Assembly (NCBI GenBank): GCA_023429275.1 | Contig: JAEYWB010000171.1 | Location: forward strand, 1 to 6,585 | DNA: 6,585 nucleotides | Direction: 5' to 3' | DNA from: Planctomycetota bacterium | GTDB lineage: Bacteria > Planctomycetota > Planctomycetia > Planctomycetales > Planctomycetaceae | Shown here: positions 1-5,477 of the stretch, piece by piece | Layout: each line of letters begins with the position of its first letter | How positions within the stretch are numbered: position 1 is the stretch's first letter | The notes under the pieces: model-generated | Seen by the model: the letters and a program-made list of their open reading frames with translations, nothing else | The model's database searches: none | What the model was told of the DNA's origin: nothing | Translations under genes and position numbers: made by a program

Positions 1-124
1 CTCCTGATCCGGGCCGCCATGGACTGGGGTCGACGGAAAACCATGTCAGGACTACGCTTTCTGATGAGCGATCTCCGCGCCGGCTGCGCGGAATCCCGTC
101 CCGTCGCCGGCGAAGGATTGCGAG

Positions 125-1204
125 ATGCGTCCCGTTTTACTCCGTTTCTTTCTCGACGAGCCGTGGGCGCTCTGGAAGGTGGATCAGGCGAGCGGCGTCG
201 GGGGCCCTGGTGTTGCCCCCGTTCTGGCCGGGCTGCTTCTCGCCTACCTCGTTTGGTCGTACTTCGCGTTCCGGGAGATCCTGAAGGACGACCGCCCGAT
301 CCTGCTGGGTCTGCTGGCCGTGATCGCCGGGCTTTCGTTCGTCCGGATTCCGATCTTTCCCGCATCGGTTCCGCTGTTCGGCTACGGCGCGACCGTGCTG
401 GTCGGGGTGCTGACCGCCCTGTGGCTGACGAAACGCCGCGCGGCGAAGTCGGGGATCGATCCCGAGCTGGTTATGGACCTCGCGCTGTGGCTTGTGGTCG
501 GGGGAGTCGTCGGCGGCCGCACGGCGTACCTCGTGCAGTTCCGCGACCACGTCTACAGCGACCGAATGGGGCTGGCAGAGCGGATCTTCGCGACGATCAA
601 CCTCACCGCAGGGGGGCTGGTCCTGATCGGCGCCCTCGTTGGCGGGTTCGTCGGCATCGTCGCCTTCTGCCGCTACAAGGGGCTCTCGATCCTCAAGGTC
701 GCCGACCTCGTCATGCCCTCCGTCTTCGTCGGCGTCGGTTTCGGCCGCATCGGCTGCCTGCTCAACGGCTGCTGCTTCGGCGAGCCCTGCTCGCTCCCCT
801 GGGCGATCCGGTTCCCTGAAGGTTCAATGCCATTCAAATCGTTCGTCGAGATGAAGATGCTCGATCCGAACGCGGCCTGGACCATGCCGATTCATCCGAC
901 GCAGATCTACAGCTCACTCGACGGTTTCGTCGAAGCGGCGATTCTCAGCTGGTTCTTCTGGCGGCGACGGCGCGATGGCGAGGTGTTGGCCCTCTCCTGC
1001 GTGATGTACTCGACCTCACGTTTCCTGATGGAGTTCCTGCGGGGAGATTCCCCGGGGGTCTTCGGGACGCCGCTGACGATCTCGCAGGTCTATTCCCTGG
1101 GGATGTTCGCCGCCGGCTTCAGCCTGTGGGTCTGGCTGTCACTGCGGCAACCCCCGCTGCCGATCGCGACCGCGAATTCCGTCCCCGCGCAACAGCCAAC
1201 GTAG
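125..1204 (+). CDS. lgt: Prolipoprotein diacylglyceryl transferase family membrane protein (Lgt)
   Basis: Lgt moves diacylglycerol from phosphatidylglycerol to the lipobox cysteine of prolipoproteins, in the cytoplasmic membrane. The 359-residue product is strongly hydrophobic with several membrane segments. Family landmarks are visible in order: FGYGA (85-89, the tyrosine matching E. coli Y26), GGRTAYLV (130-137), a GG-rich segment (163-174), the signature loop GRIGCLLNGCCFGEPC (207-222), HPTQIYSS (257-264) and SRFLMEFLRGD (298-308, holding the arginine matching E. coli R239). AAGGA at 113-117 lies 7 bases before the ATG, supporting this start. Roughly 60 residues with one or two extra hydrophobic stretches (about 30-50 and 57-78) precede the core, longer than in E. 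coli. By my alignment, positions matching E. coli H103, N146 and E151 are I168, C211 and C216, so activity is likely but not certain. The gene stands alone and converges on the M16 gene 31 bases downstream. Confidence 0.85.
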   Translation: MRPVLLRFFLDEPWALWKVDQASGVGGPGVAPVLAGLLLAYLVWSYFAFREILKDDRPILLGLLAVIAGLSFVRIPIFPASVPLFGYGATVLVGVLTALWLTKRRAAKSGIDPELVMDLALWLVVGGVVGGRTAYLVQFRDHVYSDRMGLAERIFATINLTAGGLVLIGALVGGFVGIVAFCRYKGLSILKVADLVMPSVFVGVGFGRIGCLLNGCCFGEPCSLPWAIRFPEGSMPFKSFVEMKMLDPNAAWTMPIHPTQIYSSLDGFVEAAILSWFFWRRRRDGEVLALSCVMYSTSRFLMEFLRGDSPGVFGTPLTISQVYSLGMFAAGFSLWVWLSLRQPPLPIATANSVPAQQPT

Positions 1205-1235
1205 CGACCAGAAGAATCGGCCCCTCAGTGCGGCA

Positions 1236-2483
1236 TCAGCTGACGACGAGCGGCTCCGGACCGACGGTGAGCGTCAGGAATTCGTCCATCGGATACCGGC
1301 GCAGGTAGTCGAGCAGGCCGTCGACCGTGAGCGCGTCGATCTGGCGGCGGATGTCGGCCAGAGTGTTGACCCTCGACAGGTAGAACCAGTCCCGTCCGAG
1401 CGATGACGCGCGGGACATCGTCGATTCCTGCTGCATGATCAGCGCACTCTTCGCCCGGGTCTTGCAGCGTTCGAGCTCATCGGGCTCGATCCCCTCGGCG
1501 ATGCGCCGCAGTTCCTGCAGCGTTACGTCCAGTGTTTCCTGGGCACGTTCGGCCGTCGTGCCGGCGTAGGCGAGAACCCGCCCCTCGGTCTTGAGGGTGT
1601 GGAGCGTCGCGTAGATCGAGTAGCACAGGCCGCGGTTCTCGCGGACCTCGGTGAACAGCCGCGAGCTGCTCCCCCCGCTCAGCACGCTGACGACCGCCCA
1701 GGCGGCGTAGTAGTCCGGGTGACCGTAGGCGATGCCGCGAGTCGCAATCCCGATGTGCGTCTGCGTCGAGGGGTGAGGGATATGCTCATGCGACGCCCGG
1801 ACCGGCGTCCGCTCGACCGTCGGCTCGGGGAGGACAGGCCACGATCCGAAAAGCCTCGCCACGGCATCCCGGATCGCGTCGGCGTTCACGTTGCCGGCGA
1901 GACTGATGATCGTGCCGCCGGGACGGAACCCGCGGGCGTACAGTTGTCGCACCTTGTCGATCGTGATCCCCGGCAGCTCCGCCAGCGTTCCGTCCGTAGG
2001 GCGGTTCCAGGGAGCGTCGTAGCACCGCTTCCGCAGCTCGACCAGGACTTTTCGCTGCGGGTCGTCTTCCAGGGCGACGAGTCCCTGCTCGATCCCCGCC
2101 ATGACCGGCTCGAAGTCCGTTTCGTCGAGGTGCGGACGCAGGAGAATGTCGGCGTACGCTTCGAGCGTCGGAACGATCAGATCGGCCAGTGTCGCCGCGG
2201 AGAACGAGAGGAAGTTCCAGCCGACCTGCTCATCGCGCTGCACGCCAAGGTGGTCCAGGACTCCGGCCAGCTCCCGGCTGGACCGTCCGCCGGCCCCCCG
2301 CGTCATCAGGTCGCACAGGGCCGCGGCCGTGCCGTTGAATCCGTTTTCCTCGTAGAGCGAACCCGCCGGAACAAGCAGGTTGAGCGCCGCCGACTGAACG
2401 TCCGGCATCTCCTCGACGAGCAGGACGAGACCGTTGTCGAACTGGAACTGGTGGAGCGAATGGACGGTCGAGGGAGCGGTCAA
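1236..2483 (-). CDS. M16 family (insulinase-like) peptidase homologue lacking the HXXEH zinc motif
   Basis: The 415-residue protein has the size and two-lobe layout of the M16B subfamily. An N-terminal lobe begins with HQFQFDNGLVLLVEE (11-25), and a second lobe carries SSSRLFTEVRENRGLCYSIYA (272-292), the usual family block with the substrate-binding arginine and tyrosine (R275, Y288). The zinc site HXXEH should follow the glycine near residue 51, but the sequence there is GTAAALCDLM (51-60), so both histidines and the glutamate are missing. Known M16B enzymes can be heterodimers of a zinc-bearing subunit and a non-catalytic R/Y subunit; this fits the second type. No partner lies in the window. 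No signal peptide is apparent. The start is a TTG: an in-frame stop lies three codons upstream (2490-2492) and no ATG occurs before the conserved core. The ribosome binding site is weak. It follows marR on the same strand after 163 bases. Confidence 0.87.
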   Translation of the reverse strand: MTAPSTVHSLHQFQFDNGLVLLVEEMPDVQSAALNLLVPAGSLYEENGFNGTAAALCDLMTRGAGGRSSRELAGVLDHLGVQRDEQVGWNFLSFSAATLADLIVPTLEAYADILLRPHLDETDFEPVMAGIEQGLVALEDDPQRKVLVELRKRCYDAPWNRPTDGTLAELPGITIDKVRQLYARGFRPGGTIISLAGNVNADAIRDAVARLFGSWPVLPEPTVERTPVRASHEHIPHPSTQTHIGIATRGIAYGHPDYYAAWAVVSVLSGGSSSRLFTEVRENRGLCYSIYATLHTLKTEGRVLAYAGTTAERAQETLDVTLQELRRIAEGIEPDELERCKTRAKSALIMQQESTMSRASSLGRDWFYLSRVNTLADIRRQIDALTVDGLLDYLRRYPMDEFLTLTVGPEPLVVS

Positions 2484-2552
2484 TGTGGCTCAGGGCGGTG
2501 AATGGGTGCGGGATGAGAAAATCGTCCGCGAGTCGGAAGTCGGACGACGCAC

Positions 2553-2580
2553 CGTATGCATGCGCAGGGGAAGACGTCAA
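2553..2580 (-). promoter_or_regulatory. Possible sigma-70 type promoter for the M16 gene
   Basis: On the minus strand TTGACG (2580-2575) and CATACG (2558-2553) are separated by 16 bases, within the 163-base gap between marR and the M16 gene. The -35 match is good and the -10 match is weak (3 of 6). It would give a leader of about 65 bases. The gap also contains a short inverted repeat, TCGTCCG (2522-2528) with CGGACGA (2541-2547), inside that leader. This is inference from consensus resemblance only. Confidence 0.25.
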
Positions 2581-2646
2581 ACAGCGGCAAGATGCCTCGA
2601 TGAGAGATCTTCGACGGGCTGGGAGACAGGGATCCGGCTCGATCGA

Positions 2647-3198
2647 CTAACGGGCCGCAATCGCCGGTTCCTCCGCCTTGCTGGCCAGGTCCGTTTCGAC
2701 GACGTGAGAGCCCGCCACGATCTCGGTCGACTGCTGGCAGGGGGTGTCGTCGCAGGGGACCGGCTCATCCCCGCCGAGGTTTTCGCGGATCTGCTCGCAG
2801 ATTCGCTTGAGTTCGATCAGGTCGCGCTCACTCAGCTTCTTGATCGCCTGCTCGCGGATCTCGAGGCACCACTGGGACGTGGTCTGCCAGATCCCTTCGG
2901 CCTTGGCGGTCGGGACGAGGCGGCGGCGACGGCGGTCGTCGGCGTGCGGGTGCCGCTCGAGCCAGCCATCCCGTTCCATCCGGCTGATGACACCCGCGAG
3001 GGTCGGAGGCTCGATTCCCATCAGATCGGCGAGCTGGCACTGGGAAAGATCCGGCCGGAGAGCCAGCTCTGCCAGCACTTCCCATTGCCGAAGGGTGATC
3101 CCTCCCTCGTTCAGCCGTTCGTTCAGCACGCGACGAATCGCCTGGCTGGTGAGACAGATCCAATAGCCCACGCTTTTATCAAAATCGTATTCAAGCAC
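2647..3198 (-). CDS. MarR family winged-helix transcriptional regulator
   Basis: The 183-residue protein begins (M)LEYDFDKSVGYWICLTSQA and contains a winged helix-turn-helix at about residues 35-102. The recognition helix lies in EPPTLAGVISRMERDGW (63-79) and the wing in DDRRRRRLVPTAKAEG (87-102), both typical of MarR/SlyA dimeric repressors. The GTG at 3198 is preferred over an in-frame ATG at 3243 because GGGGGAG sits 6 bases upstream of the GTG, because the ATG has no ribosome binding site, and because homologues in my memory start with an EYDF-like segment. A tail of about 40 residues (143-183) beyond the usual MarR end carries PCDDTPC (148-154) and many acidic residues. Six cysteines are present (15, 54, 111, 134, 149, 154). 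The ligand and targets are unknown. The M16 gene downstream on the same strand and the divergent moxR are possible targets. An inverted repeat upstream suggests autoregulation. Confidence 0.92.
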   Translation of the reverse strand: MLEYDFDKSVGYWICLTSQAIRRVLNERLNEGGITLRQWEVLAELALRPDLSQCQLADLMGIEPPTLAGVISRMERDGWLERHPHADDRRRRRLVPTAKAEGIWQTTSQWCLEIREQAIKKLSERDLIELKRICEQIRENLGGDEPVPCDDTPCQQSTEIVAGSHVVETDLASKAEEPAIAAR

Positions 3199-3204
3199 GT
3201 GAAG

Positions 3205-3211
3205 CTCCCCC
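3205..3211 (-). promoter_or_regulatory. Ribosome binding site deciding the GTG start of marR
   Basis: GGGGGAG on the minus strand lies 6 bases before the GTG at 3198. It is one of the better ribosome binding sites in the window and is the main reason for choosing the GTG over the ATG 45 bases upstream. Confidence 0.7.
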
Positions 3212-3238
3212 ACTGGCCGAGCGCGACCCAAGTCACAA

Positions 3239-3256
3239 AACATTCATCTAAATGTT
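3239..3256. promoter_or_regulatory. Candidate MarR operator (perfect 6-6-6 inverted repeat)
   Basis: AACATT and AATGTT form perfect 6-base arms around a 6-base spacer in an AT-rich island of otherwise GC-rich DNA, 41 bases upstream of the marR start codon. The size suits a MarR dimer site, and MarR regulators commonly repress themselves. On the minus strand TAACAT (3258-3253) could be the -10 element, with TTGCTC 18 bases further upstream (3282-3277) as a weak -35, so a bound dimer would cover the -10. The operator role is inferred from position and symmetry. Confidence 0.45.
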
Positions 3257-3466
3257 AGCCACACGAATCAAATCGGAGCAAGGGGCAGGGGGGAATCTCC
3301 GGGAGAATTGTGGGATCGCTCACAGAGCGATGTGAACGAAGCATTCGCAGGATCGGGCCGTTTTTCAAGTGGCCCGTCCCAACTCCGCCGGCCGGTGCTC
3401 CCTTCGTGGCCCGAGTGTCGGGCGATGCGTCCGGCATCGGCCGGGTGCTCACGGGGACATGGTCGC

Positions 3467-3495
3467 TTGGCGGGGCTACCGGACGCGACCATACT
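3467..3495 (+). promoter_or_regulatory. Possible sigma-70 type promoter for moxR
   Basis: TTGGCG (3467-3472) and CATACT (3490-3495) are separated by exactly 17 bases and each matches the consensus at 4 of 6 positions. Transcription would begin near 3502, giving a leader of about 60 bases before the ATG at 3563. This also argues against a much earlier translation start. It is a consensus match only. Confidence 0.35.
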
Positions 3496-3562
3496 CGAAA
3501 AGTCAGAGCGGCGGATCCTTCTGGATTCGTCGCGTGCACAGCCAGGACACGAAGACTCCAGC

Positions 3563-4618
3563 ATGTCGATGAACGAGCCACAGGCGACCGTTGAGGATCT
3601 CCGACGTGTTCACGACGCGACCGACCGCATCCGGCAGCAGCTCCGGCAGACGATCGTCGGACAGGCGGGAGTCGTCGACGACCTGCTCACGGCGCTTCTC
3701 GCGGGAGGGCACTGCCTGCTTGTCGGCGTCCCGGGACTCGCGAAGACGCTCATGGTCCGTTCGCTGGCGGAGACTCTTGGGCTGTCGTTCCAGCGAATTC
3801 AGTTCACGCCGGACCTGATGCCGGCGGATATCACGGGGACGGAAGTCATTCAGGAGGACAAGGCGACCGGTTCACGAACGCTCAAGTTTCTGAAGGGGCC
3901 GGTCTTCGCGAACGTCGTCCTCGCGGACGAGATCAACCGCACGCCTCCCAAGACCCAGGCCGCCCTGCTCGAGGCGATGCAGGAACATCAGGTGACGATC
4001 AGCGGCGAGCGGCATGGGCTTCCGAACCCGTTTTTCGTCCTCGCGACGCAGAACCCGATCGAGCAGGAAGGGACGTACCCGCTCCCCGAGGCGCAGCTCG
4101 ACCGCTTCATGCTGCAGGTTTTCGTCGACTACCCGTCGGAAGAAGAGGAGTACGCGATCGTCTGTCAGACGACGGCAACGCGGGTGGCGACAATCGACCG
4201 GGTCCTCTCGGGCGAGGAGCTGATCGAGCTTCAAAGTGTCGTCCGGCAGATTCCCGCGGCGGAGCACGTCGTACGGTACGCGCTGTCGCTCGCCCGATGG
4301 ACACGCCGTGACGCTCCCGAAGCTCCCGAGATCATCCGCAAGTACGTCCGCTGGGGAGCAGGTCCGCGGGCGAGCCAGTACCTCGTGCTGGCGGCAAAAG
4401 CTCGCGCGGCGCTCCTCGGAGATGGTCACGTGACGCCGGAACATGTCCGCGCCGTGGCCCGACCGGTGCTGCGGCACCGGGTGATGACGAACTTTCACGC
4501 GGAGGCCGACCGGATGACTCCGGACAAAATCATCGCCGCCCTGACCGAGCTGGTCCCACTGGTCCCAGCCTCGAAGTCGAGCCTTCAGCCGGTGGCGTCG
4601 GTACTACGGGACTCATGA
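3563..4618 (+). CDS. moxR: MoxR family AAA+ ATPase
   Basis: MoxR proteins are AAA+ ATPases thought to act as chaperones that help mature or activate protein complexes, usually together with DUF58 and von Willebrand A domain partners. The 351-residue product shows Walker A GVPGLAKT (55-62), Walker [10 protein letters not shown] (118-126), sensor 1 ATQNP (161-165), the arginine-finger segment EAQLDRF (176-182) and the sensor 2 segment WGAGPRAS (264-271), followed by the helical lid. Length and motif spacing are normal and all key residues are intact, so an active ATPase is expected. The ATG at 3563 is chosen because family homology begins shortly after it; a second in-frame ATG lies two codons on (3569). 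GAAG at 3551-3554 is only a weak ribosome binding site. Unlike the usual arrangement, no DUF58 gene follows: a hairpin and an opposite-strand gene come next. Its substrate is unknown. Confidence 0.95.
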   Translation: MSMNEPQATVEDLRRVHDATDRIRQQLRQTIVGQAGVVDDLLTALLAGGHCLLVGVPGLAKTLMVRSLAETLGLSFQRIQFTPDLMPADITGTEVIQEDKATGSRTLKFLKGPVFANVVLADEINRTPPKTQAALLEAMQEHQVTISGERHGLPNPFFVLATQNPIEQEGTYPLPEAQLDRFMLQVFVDYPSEEEEYAIVCQTTATRVATIDRVLSGEELIELQSVVRQIPAAEHVVRYALSLARWTRRDAPEAPEIIRKYVRWGAGPRASQYLVLAAKARAALLGDGHVTPEHVRAVARPVLRHRVMTNFHAEADRMTPDKIIAALTELVPLVPASKSSLQPVASVLRDS

Positions 4619-4650
4619 GAGTCCGGTCACGACGCGGGACTCACCATTCG

Positions 4651-4674
4651 CCGGAACGCGCAAGCGTCCGGTTT
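4651..4674 (+). terminator. Hairpin with GCAA tetraloop after moxR, likely terminator
   Basis: The arms 4651-4659 and 4664-4671 form eight base pairs with one bulged A (4656), closed by GCAA (4660-4663), a GNRA-type tetraloop. Three T residues follow directly (4672-4674). It begins 33 bases after the moxR stop codon, where an intrinsic terminator is expected. The T-tract is short, so termination efficiency is uncertain. Confidence 0.5.
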
Positions 4675-4718
4675 CCCGAGCGTGGCCGGCGTTGCATGTC
4701 CGAAAGACCCGCAGACCT

Positions 4719-4744
4719 GTCGCCTGAACGAGGGCTCAGGCGAC
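4719..4744. terminator. Perfect 9-bp inverted repeat between convergent genes
   Basis: GTCGCCTGA (4719-4727) and TCAGGCGAC (4736-4744) pair perfectly around an 8-base loop. Additional pairing outside, with bulges, is possible (CCT at 4716-4718 with AGG at 4748-4750). It lies 12 bases beyond the stop codon of the histidine-rich gene, so on the minus strand it sits where that gene's terminator would be. No T-run follows on either strand, so it may instead protect the transcript 3' end. Confidence 0.4.
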
Positions 4745-4756
4745 CGCAGGATCTGG

Positions 4757-5140
4757 TCAGTTCGAAATGCTGAATCCAAACCCGCGGCCGAATACCGAGA
4801 AGCTGCTCTGCGGGTACGGCTGAACCGGATAGACCGGGACCGGCGTCACGACGGGGGCCGGGACGACGACAGGAGCCGGAGCGGGAGGTGGTGCGTAGAC
4901 CACCGGTGGCTGGGCGACGACATATCCCGGATAGGCAGCGTAGACCGGAGGCGGAGCGTATCCGAAGGAGGCTCCGATGAATGGCCGGTGGTGATGATGA
5001 AAGTGATGCCCGTGACGGTGGCCGAAGCCATGACCGTGACCGTGACCGCCATGGCCATGGTGATGGTGGTCTGCCCAGGCCGCCCCGCTGCCGGCCGCGA
5101 CGCAAAGAACCCAAAACGCCGTCATCATGACAGGCTTCAT
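4757..5140 (-). CDS. Small secreted histidine-rich, proline/valine-rich protein
   Basis: The 127-residue product is not a family I can name. Residues 1-23 look like a signal peptide: Lys2, a hydrophobic stretch, then a cleavage-type AWA before Asp24. Residues 24-52 contain 16 histidines, mostly as HHHH, HG and HRH units, which suggests binding of Ni, Zn or Cu outside the cytoplasm. Residues 60-110 are rich in Pro, Val, Tyr and Ala with a repetitive PPVVYAPPP-like pattern, probably extended. The end, FSVFGRGFGFSISN, is glycine/aromatic and could be a beta-strand. The ATG at 5140 is chosen because AAAGGGA lies 7 bases upstream and the signal peptide begins there; extending to an earlier in-frame start at 5200 would spoil the signal peptide. 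The gene is flanked by convergent moxR and divergent tsaB. A metal role is inference from composition. Confidence 0.8.
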   Translation of the reverse strand: MKPVMMTAFWVLCVAAGSGAAWADHHHHGHGGHGHGHGFGHRHGHHFHHHHRPFIGASFGYAPPPVYAAYPGYVVAQPPVVYAPPPAPAPVVVPAPVVTPVPVYPVQPYPQSSFSVFGRGFGFSISN

Positions 5141-5147
5141 CTGCAAA

Positions 5148-5154
5148 TCCCTTT
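5148..5154 (-). promoter_or_regulatory. Ribosome binding site of the histidine-rich gene
   Basis: AAAGGGA on the minus strand, 7 bases before the ATG at 5140. It supports that start over the in-frame upstream codon at 5200 and agrees with the signal peptide beginning at this methionine. Confidence 0.6.
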
Positions 5155-5286
5155 GAAAACGCTCCGCGGCCGGGAACAGTCGGACTCCCCTCGCATTCAA
5201 CGGTCGCTCGCGGCGAGTCCTTCAATTCCCGCGCCTCGCCACCGCAAACTCGGAGATCAGCATGCCATCAGACAATTCCCCGATGC

Positions 5287-5315
5287 GTTAAAGCCCTCCG
5301 ATGAATATTCGACAA
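5287..5315 (-). promoter_or_regulatory. Possible sigma-70 type promoter for the histidine-rich gene
   Basis: Read on the minus strand, TTGTCG (5315-5310) and TTTAAC (5292-5287) are 17 bases apart, each matching the consensus at 4 of 6 positions. Transcription would start near 5280, giving a leader of about 140 bases. The -10 lies inside the first copy of the GATGCGTTAA repeat. Consensus resemblance only. Confidence 0.3.
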
Positions 5316-5477
5316 CGGATGCAGAGCCCGGGGGTAGAACTTACAACAGCAAGTCCCGATCGAGTGTCCTGATGTGCCTGTTCGCTGCGTCGGTCCGCGC
5401 GACCGCCGCTGGATCGCCAGCCGGGATGCGTTAAGCTCGCCCGTTTTTCCTGACCTGCCCAATCTCTCTCTCGATCG

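Larger units (their letters stand above)
3199..3562. other. Divergent intergenic region between marR and moxR
   Basis: These 364 bases hold no convincing gene. The marR side carries the ribosome binding site and the inverted repeat described separately. The middle carries two short perfect inverted repeats: ATCGCT/AGCGAT (3315-3320 with 3326-3331) and CGGGCC/GGCCCG (3354-3359 with 3371-3376, with a T-run in the loop). The moxR side has a possible promoter at 3467-3495. The moxR reading frame stays open back to 3308, but the encoded stretch is Arg/Ser/Pro-rich without family character. Confidence 0.6.
5141..5477. other. Divergent intergenic region between the histidine-rich gene and tsaB
   Basis: No gene is supported in these 337 bases. 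They contain the ribosome binding site of the histidine-rich gene, a possible minus-strand promoter (5287-5315) spanning the palindrome GAATATTC (5303-5310), and a 10-base direct repeat GATGCGTTAA at 5282-5291 and 5425-5434. A small hairpin GCTGG/CCAGC (5408-5421) precedes the second copy. A pyrimidine-rich tract runs from about 5459 up to the tsaB start, which has no recognisable ribosome binding site. Confidence 0.6.

Noticed and set aside
1..54. Possible minus-strand gene start running off the left edge (ATG at 54 or 20)
   Set aside because: Only a few residues (MVFRRPQSMAARIR) can be read, with no ribosome binding site and no recognisable family.
19..819. Long plus-strand open frame overlapping lgt
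   Set aside because: Its product is Arg/Pro/Gly-rich low-complexity sequence, as expected for a shifted frame of high-GC coding DNA, and the lgt frame carries clear family motifs.
1205..1235. Terminator between lgt and the M16 gene
   Set aside because: Only four-base pairings were seen in the 31-base gap; no convincing hairpin or T-run.
1599..2501. 900-base plus-strand open frame antisense to the M16 gene
   Set aside because: Arg/Asp/Val-rich product without recognisable domains, fully covered by the well-supported minus-strand gene.
3199..3243. ATG start of marR at 3243
   Set aside because: It has no ribosome binding site, would add 15 atypical residues, and overlaps the inverted repeat; the GTG at 3198 has a strong site.
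2434..3258. Plus-strand open frame antisense to marR
   Set aside because: The minus-strand frame has a clear winged helix-turn-helix and a strong ribosome binding site; the antisense product shows no domain.
3308..3562. Extended N-terminus for moxR
   Set aside because: The 85 extra residues are compositionally odd, precede the normal MoxR start, and overlap a possible promoter at 3467-3495.
5020..5070. Microsatellite-like GTGACC/CATGGC repeats
   Set aside because: They are explained by His-Gly codons of the secreted protein rather than by a separate repeat element.
4682..5434. Plus-strand open frame opposite the histidine-rich gene
   Set aside because: Its repetitive Thr/Val/Met stretch is just the complement of the His/Gly codons; no start context or domain supports it.
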